NCBI GenBank assembly: GCA_017303875.1
Contig: JAFLBP010000004.1
Span: 62,001 to 126,000 of the forward strand
DNA: 64,000 nucleotides
Origin: Chitinophagales bacterium
Lineage (GTDB): Bacteria; Bacteroidota; Bacteroidia; Chitinophagales; Saprospiraceae
Direction of reading: 5' to 3'
In this document: in pieces, positions 16,229-28,393 of the stretch
How positions within the stretch are numbered: the stretch's first letter is position 1
How the letters are laid out: the number at the start of each line of letters is the position of its first letter
The notes under the pieces: generated by a model
Told to the model about the DNA's origin: nothing
The model's database searches: none
What the model saw: the letters and a program-made list of their open reading frames with translations, nothing else
Translations under genes and position numbers: made by a program

Positions 16229-16732
16229 ATGAAAAAAATATCACACGCCGAATTTGAAAAAATGACACTTATTCACAGTGAGGAATTTGTACAATTGGTT
16301 GAGGATATTCACCTTGTAAATGCCATCTATACCGATACGACGGTTCAACGAGGTATTGCTCATCTTAGAGACTCCATTATCGAAAACACAATATTTATTG
16401 ATGTATGGGGGTTTTGGAAGATAGGAATGGTAAACGTTAAATTTATTAATTGCCTTTTTGTGAATGTACGGTTTGATGAATTTTATTTTACTTATTGTGA
16501 ATTTGTTAATACTATTTTTAATAAATGCGAATTTAAGGAAACCAGTTTCAGTGGATGCAAAATCGAACAAATGGTTTTTAATGAAAATTACAACAATATT
16601 TATCACAAGACATATTTTGACGAATGCACTTTCAATAAATCCGTCTTCGAAATTGATAAAAATTGTGAGTTGAAAGATACAACCTTTGAAAACTCCATCA
16701 CCATCATTGATGGGCAGCTTACAAAATATTAA
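16229..16732 (+). CDS. Pentapeptide-repeat-like protein, copy 2
   Basis: A 167-aa paralogue of the preceding gene with the same MKKIS start, the same C-terminal 15 residues and a diverged middle. The beta-helix pattern is clearer here: IENTIFIDV, VKFINCLFVNVRFDEF, CEFVNTIFNKCEFKETSFSGC. No signal peptide, so it should be cytosolic. The A+T-rich composition suggests recent acquisition. Conserved ends around a variable centre suggest that the centre has been swapped or has diverged quickly, as seen in immunity-gene arrays. That reading is an inference. Confidence 0.78.
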   Translation: MKKISHAEFEKMTLIHSEEFVQLVEDIHLVNAIYTDTTVQRGIAHLRDSIIENTIFIDVWGFWKIGMVNVKFINCLFVNVRFDEFYFTYCEFVNTIFNKCEFKETSFSGCKIEQMVFNENYNNIYHKTYFDECTFNKSVFEIDKNCELKDTTFENSITIIDGQLTKY

Positions 16733-16909
16733 TTCACGTTATTTTCAATCATACAACCCGAATCAACATTTTTGCTGCTTTCCACCGCTTGAAGGTGTAT
16801 GCCAGATGTTTGATAATGAGGTTGTCATGCTGAGGCCACCGGCCAGGCCCGGCCACCAAACCCGTAATGAACCACTGGAGTGTATCGCTTAAGATCAATT
16901 TCCCGCAGA
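16682..16909 (+). repeat. Conserved tail, copy 2
   Basis: Second copy of the 228-bp segment described at 15756-15983. Here the kelch-start relic has ATA in place of the start codon and reads IQPESTFLLLSTA-stop. Both relics therefore decayed independently from a common ancestor resembling MQHKSTFLLLSTA. Confidence 0.85.
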
Positions 16910-17024
16910 TTTTCGCAGATTTGCTCGCAGATCCCGCAGATTTTTTTTATGTCAACTGCGTACTCAGGCGCAATAGTTCTGCGTATTCTGCGCGTCAATC
17001 TGCGAAATCTGCGGGAAATTGATC
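16893..17024. repeat. Family D palindrome, copy 2
   Basis: Arms 16893-16910 and 17007-17024 are perfect 18-bp inverse complements, with further CGCAGAT words inside. It ends about 45 bp before the metH stop codon. A truncated family C arm sits at 17040-17060. Confidence 0.9.
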
Positions 17025-17069
17025 TTCAAAGTTCTGAATCTGTGTTTTTCTGTGCGAAACCAAACAAGC

Positions 17070-20807
<3,738 letters not shown>

Positions 20808-20827
20808 TGCTGTTTTACATTTGCCCC

Positions 20828-21481
20828 ATGACTTTTAGAATTCACAAAGAAGGAACGGCATCGCTGTTGATTGCCGGGGCATTTGTGGCCGGTGTTCTGG
20901 CTGGCGCCTATGCTTACAATGTAACCATTTTCTGGGTACTCTTGTTGCCGATGCTGGTACTTTTCGGCATTGTTTTGCAATTTTTCCGCAATCCGGTACG
21001 CCGCATTGCGCTTGCTGACGACAAGCTCATTTACGCGCCTTGCGACGGAAAAATTTGCGTCATCGAGGAAGTAGAGGAACCGGAATATTTCCAGGGCAAA
21101 CGCTTGCAGGTGTCCATTTTTATGTCGCCGTTCAATGTGCACGTCAACCGCAACCCTGTTGGCGGTACGGTGAAATACGTCAAATACCATCCTGGTAAAT
21201 TTTTAGTGGCCTGGCATCCGAAAAGCAGCACGGAGAACGAACGCACGACGATTGTATACGACAACGGCCGCGCAGAAATCCTGATGCGTCAGATCGCAGG
21301 CGCTCTGGCCCGCCGCATTGTGTGGTACATCAAAGCAGGTGATGCGGTGGAGCAGGGCGGCGAAATGGGCTTTATCAAGTTCGGCTCCCGCGTGGATCTG
21401 TTCCTGCCCTTAGGCACGGAGGTGGTGGCCAAAATGGATGAACAGGTGCGCGGCAATGTGCATGTGATCGCACGCCTTTAA
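20828..21481 (+). CDS. psd: Phosphatidylserine decarboxylase, short type
   Basis: A 217-aa membrane-anchored proenzyme that makes phosphatidylethanolamine from phosphatidylserine. Two N-terminal hydrophobic segments (residues about 12-50) are followed by family segments [39 protein letters not shown] and the self-cleavage site in [10 protein letters not shown]. Cleavage between Gly186 and Ser187 would generate the pyruvoyl cofactor. The GS site lacks the LGST context of the E. coli enzyme, as usual for the short type. I use the ATG at 20828 because the upstream ATG (20792) lies within the promoter. The next gene starts 2 bp downstream. Confidence 0.93.
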   Translation: MTFRIHKEGTASLLIAGAFVAGVLAGAYAYNVTIFWVLLLPMLVLFGIVLQFFRNPVRRIALADDKLIYAPCDGKICVIEEVEEPEYFQGKRLQVSIFMSPFNVHVNRNPVGGTVKYVKYHPGKFLVAWHPKSSTENERTTIVYDNGRAEILMRQIAGALARRIVWYIKAGDAVEQGGEMGFIKFGSRVDLFLPLGTEVVAKMDEQVRGNVHVIARL

Positions 21482-21483
21482 TC

Positions 21484-22209
21484 ATGGGCAGGTACGCCGC
21501 CGTTGTTGTCTTGTTCCTGCTGGCTGAAATTCTCGGCACCATCGCAGGTTTTGGTTCCTCTGCATTTTTTGTTGGGGCGGCCCAGTTTTTTCTGGGTTTT
21601 AAAACGGTGCTGGCTTTCACGTCTTTGCAGCATGTTTTTGGAAATTTTGCCAAAATATGGTTGTTTCGCAAGGATCTGAATTGGCAGGTTGCCTTGCAAA
21701 TCGGCATTCCGGCCCTGCTGCTGACCATTCCCGGCGCATACCTCAGCGAATTGACAGACGATAAAATCAGCTCGCTGGTGCTGGGCATTTTGCTTGTATT
21801 TTTCAGTTTATTGCTGTTTTTTAATGAAAATGCGCGCCTGCGCCCCACCTGGTTTAACCGTATTGGCGGCGGCGCGGTGTCGGGTTTTCTGGCCGGTCTG
21901 GTGGGCACCGGCGGCCCGGTGCGCGGCTTGGTGCTGGCGTCTTTTGATTTGCCCAAAAATATGTTTGTCGCCACCTCGGCCCTCATTGACGCCGGGGTGG
22001 ATCTTTCCCGCGCGGTGATTTACCTGCGTGCAGGCTACCTCCAGGAAGCGGATTTTGGCTTTATTCCGGTACTTATTGTTGTTGCCATCCTTGGCACCTG
22101 GTTGGGTAAATTAGTGCTGGATCGTATTCCGCAGGAGCGCTTCCGCAAGTTAGTTCTGATTTTATTGGCCCTTTCGGGTTTGAGCCTGGCTGCGCAAACG
22201 GCGTTTTGA
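21484..22209 (+). CDS. TauE/SafE-family membrane permease
   Basis: A 241-aa protein with about eight transmembrane helices and the duplicated TauE/SafE layout. The AGFGSSAFFVGAAQFFLGF segment near the N-terminus and VSGFLAGLVGTGGPVRGLVLA in the middle correspond to the two half-repeats. The family is linked to export or import of sulfonates, sulfite and other anions, but the substrate here is unknown. It begins 2 bp after psd and should be co-transcribed, with no obvious metabolic link. Its stop codon lies inside the next palindromic element. Confidence 0.85.
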   Translation: MGRYAAVVVLFLLAEILGTIAGFGSSAFFVGAAQFFLGFKTVLAFTSLQHVFGNFAKIWLFRKDLNWQVALQIGIPALLLTIPGAYLSELTDDKISSLVLGILLVFFSLLLFFNENARLRPTWFNRIGGGAVSGFLAGLVGTGGPVRGLVLASFDLPKNMFVATSALIDAGVDLSRAVIYLRAGYLQEADFGFIPVLIVVAILGTWLGKLVLDRIPQERFRKLVLILLALSGLSLAAQTAF

Positions 22210-22282
22210 ATGTGCAAATTCGTGTATTGGTGGCTAGAACAAGTTGCCACGAATGCACGAATGGTTTTTCCGCATTCAAAAC
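22203..22282. repeat. Nested palindrome (family E) at the end of the TauE-like gene
   Basis: Outer arms GTTTTGAATG (22203-22212) and CATTCAAAAC (22273-22282) are perfect complements. Inner arms 22218-22234 and 22246-22262 pair with two mismatches and share the CCACGAAT.CACGAAT words with a copy at 43894-43941. It may terminate the psd-tauE transcript. The remaining sequence to 22377 holds a weak -7-like TGTATTTG (22369-22376) just before the next gene. Confidence 0.82.
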
Positions 22283-22377
22283 CTTTTCCCGGCCGTTTGT
22301 CGAACAATATTATCCTGACTAACGAACATTGAAAACTATTTTGCGTTCTTTGGGCTTTCGACACTAAATGTATTTGC

Positions 22378-25300
22378 ATGAAACGATTTTGCCAATCATT
22401 CTTTTTTGCGCTCTCTACTTGCCTGCTGACGGCAAGTTTGTTTGCCCAACAAGCTACTCCCGAACAACTCAAATCTTTTAAACTTCGCTCCATCGGTCCG
22501 GGCGCGATGTCGGGTCGTGTTACTGCTATCGCCTGCGACCCCGCCAACAGCAATATCATTTATGCCGGGGCTGCGTCCGGCGGCGTGTGGCGCAGCAAAA
22601 GCGGCGGCACCAACTGGGAGCCGATTTTTGATGAAGCGCCCACGCAAAGCATTGGCGCCATCGCCATTCAACCCAATAATCCGGATGAAATCTGGGTGGG
22701 TACCGGCGAAGGCAATCCCCGCAACTCGCAAAATTTCGGCGCCGGTATCTTCCGCTCCATCGATGGCGGTAAAACCTGGACCTGCATGGGCCTCCAGCAA
22801 ACCCGCACCATTCATCGCATTATCCTGCACCGCGATAATCCTAATGTCATCTGGGCGGCGGCCCTCGGCAGCGCCTACGGCCCCAACGAAGATCGCGGTG
22901 TGTTTAAAAGCACCGACGGCGGCAAAAGCTGGCGCAAAGTGCTGTATGTCAATGATCTGACAGGTTGTGCCGATATGGTGGCCGACCCCTCCAATCCCAA
23001 TAAACTCATCGCAGGGATGTGGGAATACCGCCGCTGGCCCTGGTTTTTTAAATCCGGCGGCAAAGGCTCCGGCTTGTACGTCTCCTTCGACGGCGGCGAA
23101 ACCTGGGAACGCCGCAGCAACAAAGACGGCCTGCCCGAAGGCGAACTTGGCCGCTTCGGCCTGGCCATCGCTCCCAGCAACCCGTCGACTGTGTACGCCC
23201 TCGTGGAAGCCAAAGACAACGCCCTGTACAAAAGTACCGATGGCGGTAAAAACTGGCGTAAAATGGCCGATAAAAACCAGGGTGATCGCCCCTTTTACTA
23301 CCACGAATTGTATGTTGACCCTCAGGACGAAAATACCATCTACTCCGTACATTCCGTCCTCACCAAAAGCATAGACGGCGGCCGTACGTTCGACAACTGG
23401 ATGGGCTACTGGCATATCCACCCCGATCACCATGCTTTCTGGATCAATCCTAAAGATTCCAAACATATCATTGATGGCAACGACGGCGGCGTAAACATTA
23501 CACTCGATGGCGGTAAAACCTGGCGTTATGCGGAAAATATCCCCGTCGGCCAGTTTTACCATGTAAATGTCGATGACGACATGCCCTACAATATCTATGG
23601 CGGTTTGCAGGACAACGGCTCCTGGGTTGGCCCTTCGGCCATCTGGAAAAACGGCGGCATGCGCAACTCCGAATGGCAGGAAGTATATTTCGGCGACGGT
23701 TTTGATGTGATGCCCCGCAAAGATGATTTGCGCTACTGTTTCGCCATGTCGCAAGGCGGCGAGTTAGGACTCATCGACCGTAAAACCGGCGATACCCGTT
23801 ACCTCAAACCCGTGCATCCGGACGGTACCAAGCTGCGTTTTAACTGGAATGCGGGTATCGCGCAAGATCCCTTTAAAGCACATGGCATTTACTTCGGCAG
23901 TCAGTTTTTGCATTATTCCGAGGACCTGGGCAACAGCTGGAAAATCATTTCTCCCGACCTGACTACGGCCGACACCTCCAAAATGCACCAGGATATTTCC
24001 GGCGGTCTCACGTATGATGCCACCAGCGCTGAAAACCACTGCACCATTCTGGCCATTGCGCCCAGTCCGGTACAACGCGAGGTCGTTTGGGTGGGTACCG
24101 ATGACGGCAACCTGCAACTGACCCGCGACGGCGGTAAGACCTGGGAAAATTTTGCCGGAAAACTGCCTGATTGTCCTAAAAATGCGTGGATTCCGCAAAT
24201 AGAAGTTTCGTCAAAAAATGCAGGCGAAGCCTTTGTGGTGGTCAATAATTATCGCCAGAACGACTGGACGCCCTATCTCTACCACACCACTGATTACGGT
24301 AAAAAGTGGAAACGCATCGCAGATGCCAAACAAATTACGGGCTTTTGCCTCTCGGTCGTGCAAGACCCGGAAGTGCCTGCATTGCTCTTCCTCGGCACCG
24401 ACCAGGGCTTGTACGTAAGCTTCGATTACGGCGACAACTGGCAGCACTGGCCCAAGGAAAGTTTCCCGAGCGTGCCGGTGAACGATATGAAAATTCAGGC
24501 CCGCGATGCGGATCTCGTCCTCGGCACTTTTGGCCGCGCCATCTGGATTATGGACAATATTCGTCCGCTGCGCGCCATTGCCAGTCAAAAGATGAAATTG
24601 GGCGAAACCAATTTCAAGCTCTTTGAAGCACAGGCCGGTGTTTTGGCCGAATACAGCTCTTACGATGGTCCGCGCTTTGCCGCCGATGCTACTTATCTCG
24701 GCGACAACAAAGGTACGGAGGTGCGCATTCCATACTGGGTAAAACCGGGTTTGAAGGCGCCGGAAAAGGCAAAAGACAAGGATAAAGATAAAAAAGACGA
24801 GAAAAAGGAAGATAAAAAAGACGAAAAAGACAGCAAGGCAGGAGATGCCAAAGGCCGCGGCGGCAAACCTGCCAAAGAAAAAGCAACAGTAATGGTGTTT
24901 AACATGAAAGGCGATACCCTGCGCCGCTGGAAAACAGAACTTGATTCCTGCTTCGGGAATATTTACTGGGGTAAAGATACCCGCGGTGTGCGGATGCCTT
25001 CGAACAATGAGCCAAACATGGAACAGCTCGAACCCGGCGGCGGCCCGCAGGTAGTGCCGGGCACCTATAAGGTAAAAGTGCAGTATATGGGCCAGTCGGA
25101 TTCGGTGATGGTAACGGTGATTGATGATCCGCGCCTCAATGTTTCGCTGCGCGACCGGCAGGCAAAATACGATGCGATCAAAGACATGCACCAGGTGGCC
25201 GATCGGGCAGGCAAGGCTTACAACCGTTTAAAAGAAGCAGAAAAAACGCTGGAATTGGTTGAAAAACAATGGGTTAATGTGCCGGATAGTTTGAAAAAAG

Positions 25301-25617
25301 AAACCCTCAAATTGGCCACAGCCCTCAAAGACAGCATCAGTGTGCTCAAAGAGCAGTTTTTCCAGCAAACACAGCCCAAAGGCATTCAGCGCAAAAACGA
25401 CAACCTGAACAGTTCCCTGTACACCGCTATGGAGTACATCAATTCCGGGCTTGGCGCACCGAACCCCACCGCTCAGATTGCTATTGACCAGGCCAAAAAA
25501 CGCGCTGAAAAGCTCATTGAACAGGTCAATCAGCTCTTCGATACCCAGTGGAAAACCTACCGGGAAAAAGCAGAAACCATAAAATTCAGTCTTTTTAAAG
25601 ATTTTAATCGAATTTAG
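22378..25617 (+). CDS. Secreted BNR/sortilin-type beta-propeller protein, paralogue 1
   Basis: A 1079-aa exported protein (signal peptide ending SLFAQ). The first 750 residues consist of propeller repeats with many Asp-box motifs of the S.DGG..W type, for example STDGGKSW, SFDGGETW, TLDGGKTW and TRDGGKTW. The family resembles VPS10/sortilin-like and exo-alpha-sialidase-like propellers and is usually annotated only as glycosyl hydrolase-like. No catalytic residues can be assigned. Near residues 800-840 there is a very Lys/Asp/Glu-rich insert with repeated KDKDKK and KKDEK blocks. Two paralogues occur at 28393-31554 and 44028-46904. No T9SS tail is recognised. Confidence 0.9.
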   Translation: MKRFCQSFFFALSTCLLTASLFAQQATPEQLKSFKLRSIGPGAMSGRVTAIACDPANSNIIYAGAASGGVWRSKSGGTNWEPIFDEAPTQSIGAIAIQPNNPDEIWVGTGEGNPRNSQNFGAGIFRSIDGGKTWTCMGLQQTRTIHRIILHRDNPNVIWAAALGSAYGPNEDRGVFKSTDGGKSWRKVLYVNDLTGCADMVADPSNPNKLIAGMWEYRRWPWFFKSGGKGSGLYVSFDGGETWERRSNKDGLPEGELGRFGLAIAPSNPSTVYALVEAKDNALYKSTDGGKNWRKMADKNQGDRPFYYHELYVDPQDENTIYSVHSVLTKSIDGGRTFDNWMGYWHIHPDHHAFWINPKDSKHIIDGNDGGVNITLDGGKTWRYAENIPVGQFYHVNVDDDMPYNIYGGLQDNGSWVGPSAIWKNGGMRNSEWQEVYFGDGFDVMPRKDDLRYCFAMSQGGELGLIDRKTGDTRYLKPVHPDGTKLRFNWNAGIAQDPFKAHGIYFGSQFLHYSEDLGNSWKIISPDLTTADTSKMHQDISGGLTYDATSAENHCTILAIAPSPVQREVVWVGTDDGNLQLTRDGGKTWENFAGKLPDCPKNAWIPQIEVSSKNAGEAFVVVNNYRQNDWTPYLYHTTDYGKKWKRIADAKQITGFCLSVVQDPEVPALLFLGTDQGLYVSFDYGDNWQHWPKESFPSVPVNDMKIQARDADLVLGTFGRAIWIMDNIRPLRAIASQKMKLGETNFKLFEAQAGVLAEYSSYDGPRFAADATYLGDNKGTEVRIPYWVKPGLKAPEKAKDKDKDKKDEKKEDKKDEKDSKAGDAKGRGGKPAKEKATVMVFNMKGDTLRRWKTELDSCFGNIYWGKDTRGVRMPSNNEPNMEQLEPGGGPQVVPGTYKVKVQYMGQSDSVMVTVIDDPRLNVSLRDRQAKYDAIKDMHQVADRAGKAYNRLKEAEKTLELVEKQWVNVPDSLKKETLKLATALKDSISVLKEQFFQQTQPKGIQRKNDNLNSSLYTAMEYINSGLGAPNPTAQIAIDQAKKRAEKLIEQVNQLFDTQWKTYREKAETIKFSLFKDFNRI

Positions 25618-25635
25618 TAGAAATTCCAAAAAAAT

Positions 25636-25694
25636 GCAGTCCTTTGCGGGCGCTTCAACATTGAGTCCATATCCTGTTGCTTGCAAAGGACTGC
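25636..25694 (+). promoter_or_regulatory. Stem-loop with perfect 12-bp arms before the NYN-CSD gene
   Basis: GCAGTCCTTTGC at 25636-25647 and GCAAAGGACTGC at 25683-25694 are exact inverse complements with a 35-nt loop, ending about 97 bp before the start codon. It lies 19 bp after the propeller-gene stop, so it could terminate that transcript, but no T tract follows. An RNA structure in the leader of a cold-shock-domain gene is the alternative. Confidence 0.6.
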
Positions 25695-25791
25695 TCTTAT
25701 TGACCTTATTAACTCCAGTGAGACTATTAACCTGAATCAACCAGGACTTGGAGACAAACAAAAAAACGATCTATTATTAATAACTAAAACA

Positions 25792-26727
25792 ATGGCCGAC
25801 AATCAGAAAAGACTAACCCGAGTTGGAGTCTTCTACGACGGTAACTACTTCTTGCACGTCAGCAACTATTACGCTTACCATCACGAACGCCGCAGCCGCC
25901 TCAGTATTTCCGGGCTGCATGATTTCATCAGAACACGCCTGGCACAGGAAGATGAAAAAGACATGAGTCTTTGCCCCATCGTTGATGCCCATTACTTCCG
26001 CGGTCGCCTCAGCGCCCAGGAAGCCAGTGTGGAGGGCAGCAACCGCCTGTACTACGATCGCCTGTTTGATGACATCCTGATGATGGAAGGCATTACCACG
26101 CACTATTTGCCGGTACGCACTGTTCAGGGCTATCGTCAGGAGCGCGGTATCGACGTGTGGATGTCGCTCGAAGCGTATGAGCTTACCCTCAATAAACAGT
26201 ATGACGTGGTGGTATTGATCGCTTCCGACAGCGACTTCGTGCCCCTCGTGCGCAAACTCCATACTCTTGGCGTGCGCGTAATGTTGATTGGGTGGGACTA
26301 CGAGTTCTACGACGAAGAAGGTCGCCGCCGCAGCACCGTAACTTCGCAGTATCTCGTTGAGGAAGTAACATATCCGATTCCGATGCACCTGTTTATTGAA
26401 GACGATAACGATCCGGAATTCCAGGTGTCGCGTCTTTTTGTGGAACGCAAACGTTTCCCGGTAAACGGTCCTCCGCAGGAAGATATGCCGATTTTTACCA
26501 ATGATATTGAAATTGATGAAGGCGAGGTGCACACCAGTACCATCTTTAGCCTGAAAGATGGCTATGGCTTCATTTCTTTCCCGCAAACCAATAACCTGTT
26601 CTTTCACTATTCTTTCCTGAAAGAAACCGACTACAACGATCTGCGCGAAGGTGATATGGTAGAATTTACCATGAGCCGCAATGATCGCAATGAGCCGATT
26701 GCCAAGAATGTGAAATTAGTGCGTTGA
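25792..26727 (+). CDS. NYN-domain protein with C-terminal cold-shock domain
   Basis: A 311-aa cytosolic protein. Residues about 8-190 form a NYN (PIN-like, LabA/DUF88) domain, with acidic residues placed as in metal-dependent RNases: RVGVFYDGNYF, GIDVWMSLEAYE and VVVLIASDSDFVPLV. Residues about 245-311 form a cold-shock/S1-like domain with RNP1-like DGYGFISF and RNP2-like NLFFHYSFL. The combination suggests an RNase brought to RNA by a nucleic-acid-binding domain, which is inference. The open frame starts at 25681, but residues before MADNQKRL are not family-like and would be translated through the upstream stem-loop. Confidence 0.9.
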   Translation: MADNQKRLTRVGVFYDGNYFLHVSNYYAYHHERRSRLSISGLHDFIRTRLAQEDEKDMSLCPIVDAHYFRGRLSAQEASVEGSNRLYYDRLFDDILMMEGITTHYLPVRTVQGYRQERGIDVWMSLEAYELTLNKQYDVVVLIASDSDFVPLVRKLHTLGVRVMLIGWDYEFYDEEGRRRSTVTSQYLVEEVTYPIPMHLFIEDDNDPEFQVSRLFVERKRFPVNGPPQEDMPIFTNDIEIDEGEVHTSTIFSLKDGYGFISFPQTNNLFFHYSFLKETDYNDLREGDMVEFTMSRNDRNEPIAKNVKLVR

Positions 26728-26747
26728 TTTGCCCTTTTTTAAAATAT

Positions 26748-26786
26748 AAAAATGCCGGAGCAGGTTCGCTTGCCCCGGCATTTTTT
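26748..26786. terminator. Bidirectional terminator
   Basis: AAATGCCGG and CCGGCATTT flank a loop, with A-rich sequence before and a T tract after, so it works in both directions. It lies between the convergent NYN-CSD and phosphate transporter genes. Confidence 0.85.
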
Positions 26787-26811
26787 ATTGACCGTCTGAT
26801 TGCACCTGATT

Positions 26812-28215
26812 TTACATAAACAGGTGGAAAAAGTGGAACAGTACCCAGCCTAAGGCAATCGTAACCGGCAAAGTAAGCAACCAGGCCATGGCGATGTTTT
26901 TGATGGTTTTGCGCTGAAGATTCTTAACGCCACCCTGCGCTACCATAGAGCCGGCAATACCGGACGATAATACGTGCGTGGTGCTTACCGGCGCAGCAAA
27001 AGCGCTGCTGATGCCGATAGTGGCCGCCGCACAAAGCTCAGCACTGGCGCCCTGTGCATAAGTCAGGTGCGTTTTGCCGATCTTTTCCCCAATGGTAACA
27101 ACAATGCGTTTCCAGCCGATCATGGTGCCAACGCCAAGGCAGAGTGCAATGGTCAAGATCACCCAGCCCGGCGCAAATTCATAAGCGCGCGAAAGCGATT
27201 TAAGCTCGGCTTTGATGGTTTTGGAAACTTCCGCGTCATGAATAAGTCCGGCTTTTTGCGATGCACTCAGCTTTTTAGCCAGCGCTTGCGCGTTTTTGCG
27301 GGCATCAATTACCGACTTTTTATCTTTCATATTGATACTGTCGACCTGCATGGCTAATTTGCCACAATCTGCTGCCAGCATCTGATAATTAGCGGCGTAT
27401 TCCGGCTGAGTGCTCGCTGCACTGTTCAATGCTACCTCCAATTTGCGCGAAGCGCCGGAAAGTTCTGTCGGATTTACATTGGGGTTGAAACCAAACTGCA
27501 AGGGCAAAAAAGCCAGCAAAATTACCAGCATCAGGCCTACGCCTTTTTGGCCGTCATTGTTGCCGTGAAAATAACTTACCAGCGTGCAGGTGAGTACCAA
27601 AATGCCGCGAATCCACATGGGCGGCTCTTTTTTGGTTTCATCCGGCGATTTGAAAATGGTTTTTTTCTTGATGGTAATACGGAGTATATACATCAACAAA
27701 ATGGCCATACTAAAACCAAAAAGCGGAGAAATCAATAGTGCGTAACCAATTTCTATGGCTTTTGCCGTATTAACCTTGGCTTCCGGGTTGTTGGTAAACT
27801 GTGCCACATAGGCCAATCCGCCACCCAGCAGGGCGCCGATCAGGGTATGCGAGCTTGAACTGGGAATGCCAAAGTACCAGGTGCCGAGGTTCCAGATAAT
27901 TGCAGAAACCAAAATAGCCAATACTAAGGCCATATTGATGCCAAGATCTGCTTCCAGCATCACATTTAAAGGCATCAGCTTGACAATACCCATCGCAACG
28001 CCGATACCGCCCAGATAGGCACCAAGAAAATTGAAAAAGCCAGACCATACAACCGCTACTACCGGCGGTAAGGTTTTGGTGTAAATCACCGTGGCTACCG
28101 CATTGGCGGTGTCGTGAAAGCCATTGATTGCTTCGAAAATGCAAACCGCCACCACACAAACAATCAACATCACCGACGCATTTGTCGAAAGATCACTGAT
28201 GAATCCAAAGAGCAT
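26812..28215 (-). CDS. Inorganic phosphate transporter, PiT family
   Basis: A 467-aa inner-membrane protein. The N-terminal half carries the PiT signature EAINGFHDTANAVATVIYTK and the C-terminal half its repeat, SAFAAPVSTTHVLSSGIAGS, the usual inverted duplication. About ten to twelve helices are predicted, with a soluble loop of roughly 110 residues in the middle (about 240-350), longer than in E. coli Pit. It should import phosphate (or metal phosphate) with protons or sodium. No PhoU-like gene is adjacent. Convergent with the NYN-CSD gene. Confidence 0.93.
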   Translation of the reverse strand: MLFGFISDLSTNASVMLIVCVVAVCIFEAINGFHDTANAVATVIYTKTLPPVVAVVWSGFFNFLGAYLGGIGVAMGIVKLMPLNVMLEADLGINMALVLAILVSAIIWNLGTWYFGIPSSSSHTLIGALLGGGLAYVAQFTNNPEAKVNTAKAIEIGYALLISPLFGFSMAILLMYILRITIKKKTIFKSPDETKKEPPMWIRGILVLTCTLVSYFHGNNDGQKGVGLMLVILLAFLPLQFGFNPNVNPTELSGASRKLEVALNSAASTQPEYAANYQMLAADCGKLAMQVDSINMKDKKSVIDARKNAQALAKKLSASQKAGLIHDAEVSKTIKAELKSLSRAYEFAPGWVILTIALCLGVGTMIGWKRIVVTIGEKIGKTHLTYAQGASAELCAAATIGISSAFAAPVSTTHVLSSGIAGSMVAQGGVKNLQRKTIKNIAMAWLLTLPVTIALGWVLFHFFHLFM

Positions 28216-28261
28216 AAAAAGAGAAGGTCAGTAAAAAAAGTTGTTTTTTCACAAAATCACG

Positions 28262-28269
28262 CAAAAGTA
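28262..28269 (-). promoter_or_regulatory. -7 box of the phosphate transporter gene
   Basis: Reads TACTTTTG on the minus strand, 47 bp upstream of the start codon. No -33 element is recognised. Confidence 0.5.
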
Positions 28270-28355
28270 GCGCCATCCCTTTGAAGCCCGCATCGGTCAA
28301 TATGAATTTAATGTTAAGTTTTTTTTATTGAACAATGCGGGCCTTTTAAAAGGAT

Positions 28356-28393
28356 ATTTGGAATGCGCCCTTTTTGCGGCATTCATTCCAAAT
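28356..28393 (-). terminator. Stem-loop at the end of BNR paralogue 2
   Basis: ATTTGGAATG (28356-28365) and CATTCCAAAT (28384-28393) are perfect complements. The stem begins at the stop codon of the minus-strand gene. The following TTTT is short, so termination is plausible rather than sure. Confidence 0.45.

Noticed and set aside
20808..20827. Cobalamin riboswitch upstream of metH
   Set aside because: The upstream space is short, is occupied by the psd promoter and gene, and shows no B12-box core.
26189..26371. Small minus-strand open frame inside the NYN-CSD gene
   Set aside because: It lies wholly inside a gene with clear domains on the other strand and has no features of its own.
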